Assembly: GCA_001695595.3 (NCBI GenBank)
Contig: MBPM02000016.1
Location: 124,001-188,000 of the forward strand
Reading direction: 5' to 3'
DNA from: Plasmopara viticola
Lineage: Eukaryota > Oomycota > Peronosporomycetes > Peronosporales > Peronosporaceae
Length of the DNA stretch: 64,000 nucleotides
The notes below the pieces were generated by a model, which was not told where the DNA came from, did no database searches, and saw only the letters and a list, made by a program, of their open reading frames with translations. Made by a program: the position numbers and the translations under genes. Position 1 is the first letter of the stretch. Every line of letters starts with the position of its first letter. Of this stretch, positions 20,701-33,700 are shown piece by piece.

Positions 20701-22470
20701 GTTAGTAAGAGTCACACAAGTCAAAAGAGCTACGTGATAATTTGAGCTTCAAATCAAGGAAAAACTTAGTTGTCATTTCTTTGCTGAAAATGTCCCCTGT
20801 TTAGTAAATATAGGTAGGAATTACTATGCACATAAGCAGTAGATTATCATAAACCTAAATAAAAAATAGCTACCTTTTGCGACTTTATGTTAAGGATGAT
20901 GCCAACTATTGGTGTCTGGCAGACAACGATCCACAGCTCGTAGTAAAAATCGGAGATCAGACCTGGGCCTATGCTACCTCAAAAAGCATTTTTTCCCGTC
21001 AGCCGTGTTGCATTAAATAACATTTTATCTCTGAAACGTTTTGCTCTTATCGCAAAATGGAGCTGTATGCTCAGTTGCTAACAGCAAGGCGAGCTCAATT
21101 TAAGAAAGTCTTGCTTAACTAAAAACGAACAAAACTTGGCTGCATAAGAAGCCAAAATGGCCAATGAGCGTCCGCAAGGGCTTTTCAGGTATTGGCATAG
21201 CGCTAACTCGATAAACGCAAATGCTGTTTCCTGCAAGCATTTCTAAGCGTTGTTTTCATTCTTCCAAGCTCTGGCCTCTTGTCGTCGACAACATCAGTGT
21301 CTTTCTTCCACATTCAAGTGCTGAAGAAGATTCAGTCTTGGTTCAGTGTCCGCACAAGTGATGAGATCGAGTCTGAGGCGTAAAATTTACTTTTGGCGAA
21401 GCGGATCACGGTAAGCAAGACGATTTTTAAAGAAAAAATCTTCTGCTTTCGGTGATAGAGACCGAATCGGTCATGATGTACGAAGCTTTTGAACACATAG
21501 CAACATAAAGTAATTCCGACTTTTTTTGGCTCACTCACATGTGTCACAAAGGAGGTTTTTGGTAGGATAGCGGAAGCGTGCATCTTTCTACCAAGTAGCT
21601 ATGCGTACTGTCGACGGTCGTGCTTTTTTGTGACTCGTCATGTTGAAAAAAATCGGTGAATTATTGTTCGAGATTTAATTTTCCGCTAGTGTGGATGAAA
21701 AGCAACCCTTAACCAAGAATCGTGGAAGTACCTGCTTCTACAACGGAATTGAAACGGGCACAAGAAGACCGTATGAGAGTGGCAAATGTTTCGAACGAAG
21801 GGGTCATTGATGACCAGCGCTCTTTGCTGGACAATAATGGAGACGCCAGTGTGTTAAAAGACAAAGTGTCGAGACAAAGCTTTGCGGATTATATCTTTAA
21901 AACGTCAATCTGGCTAAGTAAATAACAGTTAAGACTTCTTACTATTGAACATTGAAGCGTATCTCGTATCAAAGTAGAGAGTCGAAGATCTACATGTCGG
22001 TAGGTTACAATCGTGCTCGGCTACACAGTCGTACAGAGAGGGTACCAGAACGATTGTAGGCAAGACAGCTAAAAAAACAAATTTAAAGTATCTGCTCGAG
22101 CTCAACGATGTGTTCATGGCAAACTCAATAGAGACTCGCGAAGCCGACGGCGTATGATCATTTAAGCTGAACGAGGATAAAATCTTTCAGGTACAACTAG
22201 ATGTGGCGTTTTTAAAAACATAACGGAAAGCACATAGTGGACGAGGTGGATCTCTCATCGTGAAGGTCCGAGCAATACTTTGCTACCGATAATGCCAGGA
22301 TGTAATCGTCTTCATCGCTTCCCTATGATAAAAAATAAACTAAAAGAATGACGCGGGTCTACATAACAAATACTGCATGAGATGTTCGTCATAAGTACTA
22401 TAAAACAATAAAGCATTATTGGCGTATTCTTTTGCGTGCAGCATAAGCTGAAAATGGCATAAAAGGATCA
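17709..22470. other. Gene-free, AT-rich region
   Basis: I see no supportable intact gene in this 4.8 kb. There is an A homopolymer near 18134-18148. A stretch near 18498-18545 (gctcagctggctggag, then gagctcgaatctc) resembles tRNA D-arm and T-arm sequences placed too close together, and may be a degraded SINE or tRNA fragment. Short open frames up to about 94 codons are scattered and lack motifs. Confidence 0.45.
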
Positions 22471-22548
22471 GTCTTTGCTTCCACGCCGACATCTGAGTCA
22501 AAAAACCTGATGGCGATTTGACTCAGATGTCGGCGTGGAAGCAAAGAC
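22471..22548. repeat. Perfect 32-bp inverted repeat with a 14-nt loop
   Basis: The arm at 22471-22502 (gtctttgcttccacgccgac...) is the exact reverse complement of 22517-22548. The loop is aaacctgatggcga. The right arm also lies between two copies of ctgatggcgatt (22507-22518 and 22555-22566). Transcribed, it would fold into a very stable hairpin. No terminal repeats of a known transposon family and no tRNA features are seen. Confidence 0.9.
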
Positions 22549-22566
22549 TTAAATCTGATGGCGATT

Positions 22567-23789
22567 GGTGCATCGAGCACATCGGTAAAGTCTTTGATAG
22601 GACGTCGCAGTGTATCCTTTCATCATCATCATCTCAGTACAGACGCCGTATTTTATGGGGTTGTGCTGCAAACTAATAATATAGCGAGATATATAATATA
22701 CAGTGCCCTTGAGTTGGTCGGCTGTTATTACCAATTTTTCAAAGGAGAAATCAATTGTGGATAGTATACCAAGCAATGTGGTCAGGAAGTGGCCGTTCAT
22801 GTCTTAATGGTTTTGAAATGCACATGCGAATGTTTATTGTCTATGTCGCAACGAAACAAAGTTTAAAGGGCGTATACACCAACATATGTTTGAACGACCC
22901 TGTGTCTCGCATGGTTAGTCGCTCACTCTCAGACCAAAAGACACCTATTTTTATGCCCATAGCTCAAGTGATGAGCAATAACACCCAAAATTGTGACAGC
23001 TCTACAAATTTGCACCCAAACGGGTGTGTGATCATTTGGTAGACTGGGCGCCACTGACCAAAAGAGCTTTATTGTGCTATGAAGGGTGTCACACTCGGTC
23101 CTGGAATTGAGTTAGAACCATCATCAAAGTTATGCACACAATATATATAAATATATACACTTTTTTAAACAGGATCGACATTTTAAGCAGTACAAATCTT
23201 TTTCTAGGGCTTTACTAAATGGTATGGCCCTAAAATAAACCCGCTAAGGTCAACGATATTATCAGTCGGTAGTTTTGCCGATAATCAAGACTAAGCGAAG
23301 TGGCTTAGCCATTGCAATTACATGCACAATAGGGTATTCTAGGCAGAAGTGGCGAGACCATGAGCCAGTTGACAGAGTCATAAGAAAAAATTTTAAGGCG
23401 CTAAATCTTGGATTTGCCCAATCAAAAATGGCCGTTTGGATTATGCCATAGACAGCGCATCACTACAAGTAAACGTACGAAGATGAGATCGGGTATTTTA
23501 CCAAATCTTGGCAGCAGAGGAAAAAAGGGGCTGATGTATAGCAACACTGATCACGATGATCCATTGCTCTGTCGTGATGAGAATATAGATTTTTTTTTCC
23601 TTTGGGGACCACGATTAGCCCCCGCCTGAAAGACATCCCGGTCAGAAAAGCATTGTTGGCTGTATAACCATTGACCAAAGCTGTACAAGAGCCTCCGCAC
23701 ATGCGCGCTCATGCAAAATGTGTCAACGATATAGTACTCGTCGTATGCGGCAAAATCTGTGACGCATTTCCGTGTCTATTCACGAAACA
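22567..23789. other. Gene-free region upstream of a copia remnant
   Basis: No intact gene is seen. If the copia remnant at 23790-24195 was once complete, gag and protease would have been here, but I could not recognise them. Confidence 0.4.
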
Positions 23790-24195
23790 GGTCGTTTTCC
23801 TGCACATTTTTGTGTAGTCTTTGATGACTATTTCAGCAAACTGGCTAATTGACTGACGGACTTGGACACGGTCAATGGTGCCAAATAGTAATGCTGCTAT
23901 TTATCCGTACATTCTGCAGCATGAACGTTTCAAAATGGTCACCTCAGACTAAAAACATGATGTTGTAGAAAAATGGTTCATGTACCAGGTAAAATGTGTC
24001 GTCGAAGACTGTTACGCAGCATGTGCGTGGATACAACACGGATGTACATCATTATTCTCACAGTCTAATGGCTTGATTGAAACACTGATGTGGAATGTCT
24101 CAATAGACTACGCACCGTTTTATGTAATTGGATCAGCCAGCCCTTACATTCCATACTGCCACCACTCTTGGATGATGTTTCGACGGGGGGAATAG
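23790..24195 (+). mobile_element. Decayed Ty1/copia integrase core
   Basis: Two stretches on the plus strand resemble the copia integrase catalytic core. Near 23803-23850 the frame reads HFCVVFDDYFSKL, close to the family FxDDYS block around the second catalytic Asp. Near 24035-24110 it reads TSLFSQSNGLIETLMWNV, close to the SPQxNGxxER block that contains the catalytic Glu. The spacing and order fit. Stops and frame changes lie between them, so the element is dead. The similarity is by eye and weak. Confidence 0.5.
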
Positions 24196-24903
24196 CTCGA
24201 GCGGCTTGATAATGAACGGCACAAAAATAAACCGAAAGCTTCTGTGTCTGAAAATCTAAGTGTTGTTTTCTTTCAAATGCTATACATGACAAATGGTTCA
24301 ATGAAGTATATACGAGATAAATATGCTGACCAAAAGAGGAGAGAGAAAAGTGAGGGTCTGCTGTATAATAAGCTAAAGCTTACCCAGCAATGCATTGACT
24401 ACTGTCTTTAGTACAAAACCTGACCCGCTCTGTATCGAGGCCGCAGCTAATAACGTACACAAGGAAACGCTAGTGCACTCAGTGTTAAACATGAGCTTAC
24501 TAATGCCGCACAATAATCGGGCTCATGTAAATTAAAAATGTTTACCCCAGGTTAAACAAAGGCACAGCAAAAATAGGATGACCGGTCCAAAACTGACAAT
24601 GGGCGCAAAGTTCTATTTAGATACGTCCTTTGTTTTCGCGTGACTCAACTACCAAAGCTTGAAACTCCCGGAATTGTGGAAGCCAGTGAATGTCTTGGCA
24701 AAGCCTGTCGAGGTCTTCAGTGCTCCAGCTTCCAAATTCAAGAATCTAACTCACCAGAGAAAAGCGGCATTAAGCTAATGAGCATTTTTGCGCCTTAGTG
24801 CGCTAAAACTTCATCCATTTTTTCTCGAAAAGTAGATTACTTTCTTTTGCGACGTTGTCGCAAGGGCTAGACTGAGTATATTGTACACTTGAGCAATTTT
24901 TAA
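24196..24903. other. Gene-free spacer
   Basis: No coding feature or repeat that I can support lies in this 0.7 kb. Confidence 0.4.
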
Positions 24904-25101
24904 TCATATATTTCGTGAAAGTTTGTTGCCGACATCAGCAGAATGAATCTGATGTCGTTGGCAATTTCGACCATAATGATCAGCATCGTTGGAAAATTTG
25001 CGTTTGTCGCCGCTAATGCACTGCAGCCACGAGAAGAGCTGGTCTAGATGTCCTCGGTGACTGCAGAAGAAACATTGGTTCCAATAACTATGGCTAGGCA
25101 A
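24904..25101 (-). other. Possible retrotransposon gag zinc-knuckle remnant
   Basis: A 65-codon minus-strand frame holds QCFFCSHRGHLDQLF. This matches C-x2-C-x4-H of a retroviral-type CCHC knuckle, with the fourth ligand replaced by Phe. It lies in TE-rich DNA and may come from a copia gag. The match is short and could be chance. Confidence 0.3.
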
Positions 25102-27949
25102 ACGGCTGATCTCAGGACAAAAATACGTTGTCAGTCGAGAACGAGTCCCTGACTAAACTACAAGCAAAGTCGGTAACTTCCATCATTAACGCATGCAAAA
25201 ATTTTATTCGTTTAATGATGCGTTAACGGTTTTTATTGCCGTCACGAAGCCTCCTCTCTTCTTTTCTAAGCGAGCTTGGTAGTTCGCAAAAAATCTCTGT
25301 CGACCAAAATTCTAGATTTTATAGGTATGCGTAACTTAATCTAAACGCCGGAAGTGTAATGCCACAGGCGTTGTGCAACCTCAGCCGACACGTCAGAGAT
25401 TAACAACTGGTTAGCACGCAAATTTGGAAATGCATAAAGCTTTGTTTACTTTGAATGCATCTTGTGCTCCTGTGCCTGATTGAGGATTAAATTTTAAGCT
25501 TAGCTTTATTAGGCTCAAGCGCTTGATCGTAAAGTGTGCACAAGGTGAGCAATAAAGAAACGGTCGCTACAGGTGCAGAGGTGAGCAATGCACGGCTGTG
25601 TTGACGACGAATTGTACGATCCAAAGGCTCCTGCTCGCAAATAAGGATGATAGTTAAAGCCACTAGCTTATGAGTTGAGCTGTAACTTGTTTTGGGGAAC
25701 ACTAACCATTTTCAGTCTCGGTCGCCGATGTTGGCAAATCGTAGTCTAACCGTATTAGGTCGAGGGTGCTGCACTCGATGCGAGTATCTTATTAAGAATC
25801 GTCCAGCCGCATGGTGTATTCACGCGGTTGTGCCAGGTGCTACTTGAATACTGTGAGTTCACTTTATGCCTTCAAATGATTACTGGTATAGATCTCGACG
25901 ATGCATTTCGTCGACCTAGTGTGTGAAAGCAGTAATACCTCTTTCGCTTAATCTGAGAGGTAACTTAAGTGATCACCTCAGTAGTACCCTATTCTATGAT
26001 GCAGTAGGAGCCCTGATGCTATAATGTGCACTTCACCGAAAACCCGCAAGCTGAGCATTGGGTTGTGATTGAGCGTTTCCGTCGCTTTTAGAGTGTCTCA
26101 AAGACTCTGAACTAGATCTGGTTGAACGGTAAGTATTTGCGGCTATTTTTTATCAAGAACCTGATTTCATGAAACTTAGTTTGCATTAAAATGACAATTT
26201 ACCCGGCGTGCCAATTACAATGACGTTAGTATTTCTACATTTGCGATACAATCTAGCACGGTGAGGTGAGGACCAAATTCTGTGAAACTTGAAATATGGT
26301 GATTAACATCATGACAAAGGTGCTTTTGGAATCGCGACAAAGTGAGCTCATTGCGGTTTTAATTTCTCACGCGTATGTGCATTGAGGGGGAGCACTATAG
26401 ACTACTGACTCATGGTAGCTACCTCTGTCTGTCAAATATAATCCCACGAACGATTAGGCTGTGACACGCAGCCAAATTCGAGTATGCAGTCATCACCTTT
26501 AGTCATGAGGTAGAAGCACGGTTGAAATCGGAAATTAAAAGTCACAATCTCATCAGATGTCTCATTACAATTATACAAAGCTTGTTGCAATCCGTAGACT
26601 ACCTCGAAAAGTCACAGACAGTCAAATGTGCAGTCGACGGCAACTCCTTTAAGCGCTTTATTACTGACATCATGCAAGAAAGCTGTCAACACATTTGATT
26701 GATCGATGGGCCAGACAAAATGCTTGAAGTGTTGCGTACTTAATTAGTCGATCGTTTTTCTGCTGAAACATTTATCTACAAGCGTTGCCTTGTTCCTTTT
26801 GTCTGATACGTCGGCTTTGCACTAAATCTTATTGACTCAGGGAGTACCAATAACTTATTGCTTGATTGAAAGGATACCAGGTTGTGACATTGCTTCGATT
26901 ACAGTTAAGCCAGAATTGCGTTGCACTTAATGGCCATACGAGCATTTGCCTATTCCAAACCAACCATACAATCCTCGGAACATGCACCTGGCAGTTTGCT
27001 TTTTGTCGGAGATCTTACCCTTGAGTCACAAAACAGTTTAAGTCAAGATTGACATCAATTTGCCATAATACTAATCGGCATACTAAAACTTATTTGTCAA
27101 CTGGGCGTCTCGAATAGGCACTGTTTGCCCTGCCTAAATGTCAAACAGCCACTTGGCCTTCGACACTATTTAAAATATTGCATGCACGAGCTATGAAAGT
27201 CACTTTTTTGTGGGCATGAGAGCGTATGTTCTACTCCTTAAGGTATGCATGCGCCTGGCACGTGGCTTGAATTAGGATAGAATCGCAGGAGGTATTGTTG
27301 AGAAAATTCGGTGATGAAAGACAATTTTTCGTGCAGTTGGCTGCCGATATTACTTCACTTTAAAACAAATTGTCTAGCTAAGTGCGAAGTATCTTGCTGC
27401 GGTGAAACGTGACAATTGTCTACATTGGGTGCGCTGTTGTTATCTTTGTTGACCGTACAAACCCGTATTTTGCTGCTTAACGCCATTGTCTTACTTTAAG
27501 ATGTGTAGTGAGTTTGTCGCAAACTTACGTACTCCATTGTGTGCACGTAATAGCTTATCTTATAAAGAGAAATGCAAAATCTTCGCTCGCTCAAGCTCGG
27601 CTCGTTAGCCACTTTGCATCAGCTTTCGTAATTCTTGATATGCTTTTTGCCCTCTAATAAAGCAAAAAAATGTAAAGTTGCTTTAACCACAATGAGTAAC
27701 AAGTACTCTTTATTGCCTAAGTCGTGAGACCGCATATGTCAGAGGGAAGAGAATTGAACGTATTATAATGGCTCTGAGATCGGTTGCGTTGAAAACACCA
27801 ATTTCGGAACCATTTTGATCCTGCTGGCGCCCGCAACATGAGTGTTTACAGTTTTTGCAGCAGTAACATCTCCATTTTTGATCGCATTAGTCTTCGCGTA
27901 GCATATTCATTGAAAATGTGCTCAACGACAATGACGTATCCACTTAGCT
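25102..27949. other. Gene-free, AT-rich region
   Basis: No intact gene is seen. If the minus-strand copia remnant at 27950-28500 was once full length, its integrase and reverse transcriptase should lie here, but they are too decayed for me to recognise. Confidence 0.4.
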
Positions 27950-28500
27950 CAGCAACGTGCGAAGTCTGTAATGACTATTTGCCAGGCTAGCAATAGCTAC
28001 CATTTTTTGTGCATGCATACCCCGTCGATCACCACTTTAAAATTACCGCTCATATCATACTGCGATACAATAACAGGTTCTTCTTGACCTTCGGTACACG
28101 GAACGCATTCTTCATTTGCAAGTCGTACTCTAAGTCAATGTCCTCCTCGTTGAAAATGGCAAACTTTTCCTTATTGGTGCAGATGTAATGCGCAGCACCG
28201 TTGTCGGTCGTCTAAATTCTGAACCATGTTCTTGCCCACTTTATTTTCTTAAGCGATACCGCAATTGCGGCGCAATGTGATTGTAGCCGTAATCGTAGCA
28301 AGTTCGATGGTTAACATTCTTTACTCCGCGCTCACGAGCTTGACCCAACCTCAATTGGCGTCCTTTCGCCGTGTGTCCACTTTTTGTAGTAAGAGCACAA
28401 GTCTTAAGCTAAGGACTAAATGTTTTTGCTGTATGCTTGGTCTTAACACGCCAGCCTTCATACTTTGCCTCTTGAAATGCTTCTTCGATTGCACTTTGTG
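27950..28500 (-). mobile_element. Decayed Ty1/copia gag-protease region
   Basis: Read on the minus strand from 28500 down, the frame gives a knuckle-like CYDYGYNHIAPQ (near 28280; Cys and His ligands partly lost). It then gives, in another frame near 28030-28200, DNGAAHYICTNKEKFAIFN followed by FRVPKVKKNLLLYRSM. The first matches the copia protease DSGATxHI active-site block. The second matches the conserved VPGLKKNLLSVSQ block that follows it. Next comes MSGNFKVVIDGVCMH, also in the expected order. Stops and frame shifts mark it as dead. The two blocks in the right order make this assignment fairly firm. Confidence 0.7.
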
Positions 28501-29519
28501 TTAGTGGATCCGCGTTGCGTAGAACACAAAGTTTTAAAAGTTTTGAGAGGACTGTGCAAGAAGCTAATTAAAACGAGTTAATCCTCCGTCTAGGCACTGG
28601 TGCTGCTTAGCTTTGTGCTGGTGTAGAAAATATTTTTGCAGCTCTTCAAAACGTTGGCGCCCTCTATGCTGAAGAGCTAGGGATAAGGGCAATTGTTATT
28701 AACCCTTTCTTAATCACCCTAGGCGCAAAAGGGCAGCATAAATAAATTGAAGACCCACATTTTTTGCAGTTGACAACTGCGTGATGGCTTTAAACCGCAT
28801 CATGTATAAAAACATTAGGTCAAATGCCTCACTGCTAGTCCTGACGTACTTCTAATTGCGAGAAGGTGAAGGTTAGAATCACCTCCCTGCTTAGCATGTC
28901 ATACCGACTCAAGCAGAAACACGGTTCGCAAGTTAAAGTTCGGCGCAACGTGGTCGCCGCCACATTTGCTACACGTTGCTGCAACTTATGCAGTTGGCCA
29001 TAAAAAGTCATCTCGTTCCAGTTTAGACAGCTTGACGCTACTGATCGGGACTATTTCGTTCAGATTAAGGACCTCCTTGTCATGTAGGACATACAAATAA
29101 AGTTTTGAGCCCATCTTAAGAGTGTTAAGCCAAAGGCGAAGTGAGTTAGCAAGGCTAAGAGTCTGTGCGAGGTCAGGACGGAAGCGAAGACAAATGTGTA
29201 GAATAAAGTAGATTTTGACGTAATTTATTGCAGCTTACACTGCCATATTAAACATGTAACGTTGTTGCGAGACATCAAAAGATAATTTTCATTTGTTAGC
29301 TTCGCGCCATGATAATTCCTAAAATTCCATTCTCCTAATTTTGTTAAATTCAAACAAAACATTAGAAACTTCAGATCAATAACATTGTGTTCTAATGCGC
29401 CAACACGAAACTCATCGTAAAATCTACCTTTATCAACTTCCAGGTGACTGGTACATTCAACGCTTTCCTTTTGTACCTGCACTGCGTTGCTGCCTCCTTC
29501 AACTACTGGAAAAGGCACT
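28501..29519. other. 3' flank of the succinyl-CoA ligase gene; no gene seen
   Basis: About 1 kb of AT-rich sequence lies past the SUCLG1 stop. No coding feature is supported. Confidence 0.4.
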
Positions 29520-30556
29520 TTATGCGCGCTTCTTCATCTCCTCAAACAGCGTCACACCAAGACGAGCAGGCGACCGCGTAACAGCGACACCAGCAGCCTC
29601 TAACGCGGCAAACTTACCCGCAGCCGTGCCACTGCCACCCGATACAATAGCCCCAGCGTGGCCCATACGACGTCCAGGAGGAGCAGTCGTGCCGGCAATG
29701 AAGCTTACCACGGGTTTATTAGGATCGCCGTGGGCCATCAGCCACTCAGCAGCCTCTTCCTCGGCAGATCCACCAATTTCACCCACCATGATAATGCCTT
29801 CGGTCTCGGGGTCGTTTGTAAAGCGTTCGAGGCAGTCAATAAAGTTGGTGCCATTAAATGGGTCACCGCCAATCCCGATAACGGTAGACTGGCCGAGGCC
29901 CAGAGCTGTGGTTTGGGCCACAGCCTCGTACGTGAGGGTACCCGAGCGTGAAACAATACCAATTTTTCCCTTTTGATGAATGTAACCGGGCATGATGCCC
30001 ATTTTACACTCGCCAGGCTTGATGATGCCGGGGCAATTAGGACCAATGAGACGCGTCGTATTCTGGTTGCGCAGGTGCCACTTTACCCTGACCATGTCTT
30101 GCTGCGGAATGCCCTCTGTGATTGCTACGACAAGAGGAATTTCAGCCTCAATAGCTTCAATGATGGAGGCTGCGCAAAACGGCGGTGGCACATAAATGAC
30201 GGAAGCATCGGCACCCGTCTCTTTCTTGGCTTCAGCTACAGTGTTGAAAACCGGCAGGTCTAAATGCACAGAGCCTCCTTTCTTAGGCGTCACACCGCCC
30301 ACCATGTTGGTCCCATAATCAATGGCCTGCTGCGAGTGGAACGTGCCCTAACATGAATCAATAGAGAAGACACGGTATGAGAACGTCTTGACCTGATTAT
30401 AAACGTAACGAGATCTTTACACGATACCTGCTTGCCGGTAAAACCTTGACAAATAACCTTAGTGTCCTTGTTGATCCACACCTTTGCAGATGCAGACATA
30501 CTGCGCGTAGACCGCGCAACAACAGCGACGGACTTGACGGGCGTGCGCGTGAACAT
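29520..30556 (-). CDS. SUCLG1: Succinyl-CoA ligase alpha subunit, mitochondrial
   Basis: This TCA-cycle enzyme subunit converts succinyl-CoA to succinate with GTP or ATP formation through a phosphohistidine, paired with a beta subunit. The model is complement(join(29520..30347,30428..30556)), 318 aa, with an 80-nt intron in phase 0. The first 25 residues ([20 protein letters not shown]) are basic and hydroxylated with no acids, as in a mitochondrial presequence. The CoA-binding part holds [16 protein letters not shown] across the splice and [11 protein letters not shown]. The ligase part holds [22 protein letters not shown], and [10 protein letters not shown] with the active-site His at about 273. 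The length is typical. The UBR gene lies 192 bp upstream on the same strand. Confidence 0.96.
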
Positions 30557-30748
30557 ACTGACGGGGGTGAGACTTGGTATGAAAGAGGAAGGATCTACTC
30601 TCCACCCGACAATCCACTAAGTACGATTTTGGGTAAGCCACGTAAAACGCGAATATTGTTATTGTGGCGGTCGCAATATCTGAATTCCTACTCATCATTG
30701 ATACCGTCAGCATTATTGTCTTTTTGGTTTAGCATCGATTAAAAGTCG

Positions 30749-33700
30749 CTAGTAGTGGCTGTTGCGAATGACACGCTCGGAACTATTCTGGATTTTCACC
30801 ACTTCGTTGGGGATTTCATGACGCAGCCACAATCGCAGTAGCCGCTCCCGTCGTTCCTCGTTCAAATAAAGCGGACGGCCTTTGCTCAGCTCGCGATTGC
30901 GCTCGCCAAACTCCTCGCCGTACTCGTCTACGTAGAGGCTGCCTACGTACGCCGCTAACTTCCAATACACGAGCAGCACTGCGCCCTCGAGTACCAACAA
31001 AAACATGCCACTACCTCGTCCGCACTTTTTTGCATGAACAGTGCAGGCACCAGGATTTGCTTCGTCGGGGTACCCACCTTTTTCGGAATGGATTGACGGG
31101 CACGTGTTGGCTGCGCAGAGCAGCGTTCCGCACAGCAAACAGACAGCAGGACGCGCTGGAAATTGGTGACAAGACGGGCAACTGCGCTTTGCTAGCTCCG
31201 AGTAAAACTTCACGTACGGGCGCGGTAGTGAGCGGAGGTACCTCATGCGGTTGGCACCTGAGGAAAAGACTGAAATAGTCGAGTGCATCGTGTGAAGGTC
31301 CCGACTTAACACAGATGCGAGCGCTAGCTTTGGGGTCCGATCGACGTTGGCAGCTGTGAGCCATTGCTGCAAAACATGGTGCGGGTCGTTCATCTCTTCA
31401 TATGCAGCCTTGAAACGACGCACCCATCGAAACACGAGCTGAGTGAGCACCGTCTGCTCTCGATTGCCACTCTCGTCATTGTCAACCAGATGCAAAGCAC
31501 TCAGCTTCACAAAGCCAATAGCAACAACGTCTTCTTGCGTAATAAATATTGGTTTTGACGCCGCCGCGGTGCGAGTCGTCAGTGACTGAATCATAAAGGT
31601 GGCCGCCTTGGCAAACGGAACGACTTCGCACGCAACGACGTTCAAGAGCTGGCGCGTGTCCGCAATCGGCTCCTCTTTGAAAGCTCCATTGCAATTTCGC
31701 ATCAGCGCCTTTAAAAGTAGCTTCAATTGATATCCTGCACCGTCCTCACCACTTGTTTGAGTATCTCGATTAGCATTGACACAGCTCGCGTCATCATCAA
31801 GAAAGCAAGCTATAAAAAACGTAACATTGTCCTCGGAATACGCTAAATCGTCCGCCATCGCGTTCGTAAACTCCTCTTTGCGAGTAATCGCGTACCACAG
31901 CAACGTTTGCACAAGACGTGCAAGCACCACGAGCCGAGCAACAAACACTGCATCTTCTTCACTCGTTGCCAAAAGTAACCCCTTCATCAGCACGCTCCCC
32001 AAGTGATGAAGCAGCAGTGGTTTCTGTGGCCACCGCACTTTACCCCACTGGCTCTGCTTTCGCGTTTGGGTCTGCGTGGTGGGATGTTCGCTCTCCAGTA
32101 CAACAGTTCCATCAGGAAGTATATCGGAACCACCGTAGAACAACAAGTGGAGAATTCTAACATATACATCGCTTGGGGTCACCAAAGCGTTGGCAGGAAC
32201 GCGTGTGTTGACATGTTTTAGCATCAAAGGTAAAAAGCGCATGGCCTCCAAAAAAAGGTGCTCTCGCAACTGATCGGTGTTTTCTGTAACTAAAAAAGAG
32301 CAAAGTAGCGTGTGGAACAGCGCATTGCAACCAGAGGTAGTGTAGCGTTCTGGCTGTGACTTTTGCATTGCACCGCATGCCACCTTGTGGATCGCCATGC
32401 ACAACGACGCTAGACCATCCTCCAGCCACTTGTTTAGTTGTTGTGTTCCGCTAGGGTCTCTACTACTTGGCAAGATCGAAACGGGTTTCTGTTCTAGCAA
32501 CAGCGCACTCGCATCTTCTCTCCTACAATCAGTTAAACCGTTTGCAACGCCCTTTTCAACAGCATTCTCCAACCAGCGAATCATCTCCAGCTGCGTGACT
32601 GAGGCCATCGCTGGCTCAGCAAACTCATTAGCAAATATCCTGCGTTTTATGGCTGGTAGATACTTGCTTTGTTCATCAGTTGACGTTGGAATGAGCACAT
32701 TCGAGATCGATTTGCACAATGGGCATAGAAACTCTTTCTTTGTCACGTCAACAGCATTCAGTGCGTGGCGATGGTGTCCACCAGTTATTGCCCGCTGAAA
32801 TTGTGAAGTGTGGTACGATTCCCAGCACTTGTGATGCACAGAGTGGCCACAGAGTCGCACATGTACAGGAATATCTTCCCCCACGTGCATTTCATCCATG
32901 GGAGTACTCAGGTAGTTGTCATTTAAGCCTCCATTGAGTCGGGAAAGCACAGGTGAGCATTGAGCAAAGCCAACATAGCACATAAAGCTGTTTTCGGGAT
33001 TCCCCGAGTGGCACATGGCGCATTCCACCGCGGATTTGCTGTCGCTCATCGCACCGTCAGTTTCGTCCATTTCGACATCATTGTCATCCCCAGTATCGTC
33101 CATTCTGTGATGTGCATCTTTCTCACGCTCGCCCTCCACGCCAAGCTCTTCTTCACTCCCAAAATCGTTTTCGGTCGTCGTCATTGCCTTCATTTGCTCT
33201 GCAAAAGCTGCTTGTCGCTGCTGCATCTGCCTTAATGCACGACTTTGTGCCTCTTTCCGTTTTTGCGTCAAGGCCAACTTACGTGCAGCTTCATTGCGAG
33301 ATTCTTGCTCTGTCACTTGGTGCCGTTCCACAACGCTCCGGCATTCAGGACTAATGCGAGATAGACGGTGCAAAAGCCAGTCAATTCCACGACCAATCTC
33401 GTGCTTCTGATCGCCGTCCAGCTTCGTCATGCTTGCACTTCCGTTATGGCTAGACCATGGATTCAGCATGAGTAGAAGATTCAATATCGCACAGCGTGGC
33501 ATTGCGTCAGAGAAGAGGCTAGGCTGTTCTCGTGGAATACAAGCCACAAAGGTGTCTGCTATCTGAGACGCTCGCTCACGTTCAAATTTCTCTGCGTCCG
33601 AGGCGGAATTCATTGTCTGGAAGTAACGTACGTCTTCCACCACGTATATTTGTAGCGTGAACAAGTGCACAGCTCGTGATAAAACACTAAGACTACAGTG

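Noticed and set aside
29395..29976. 193-codon plus-strand frame opposite the succinyl-CoA ligase gene
   Set aside because: It is antisense to a highly conserved gene; its long frame reflects codon bias on the real strand.
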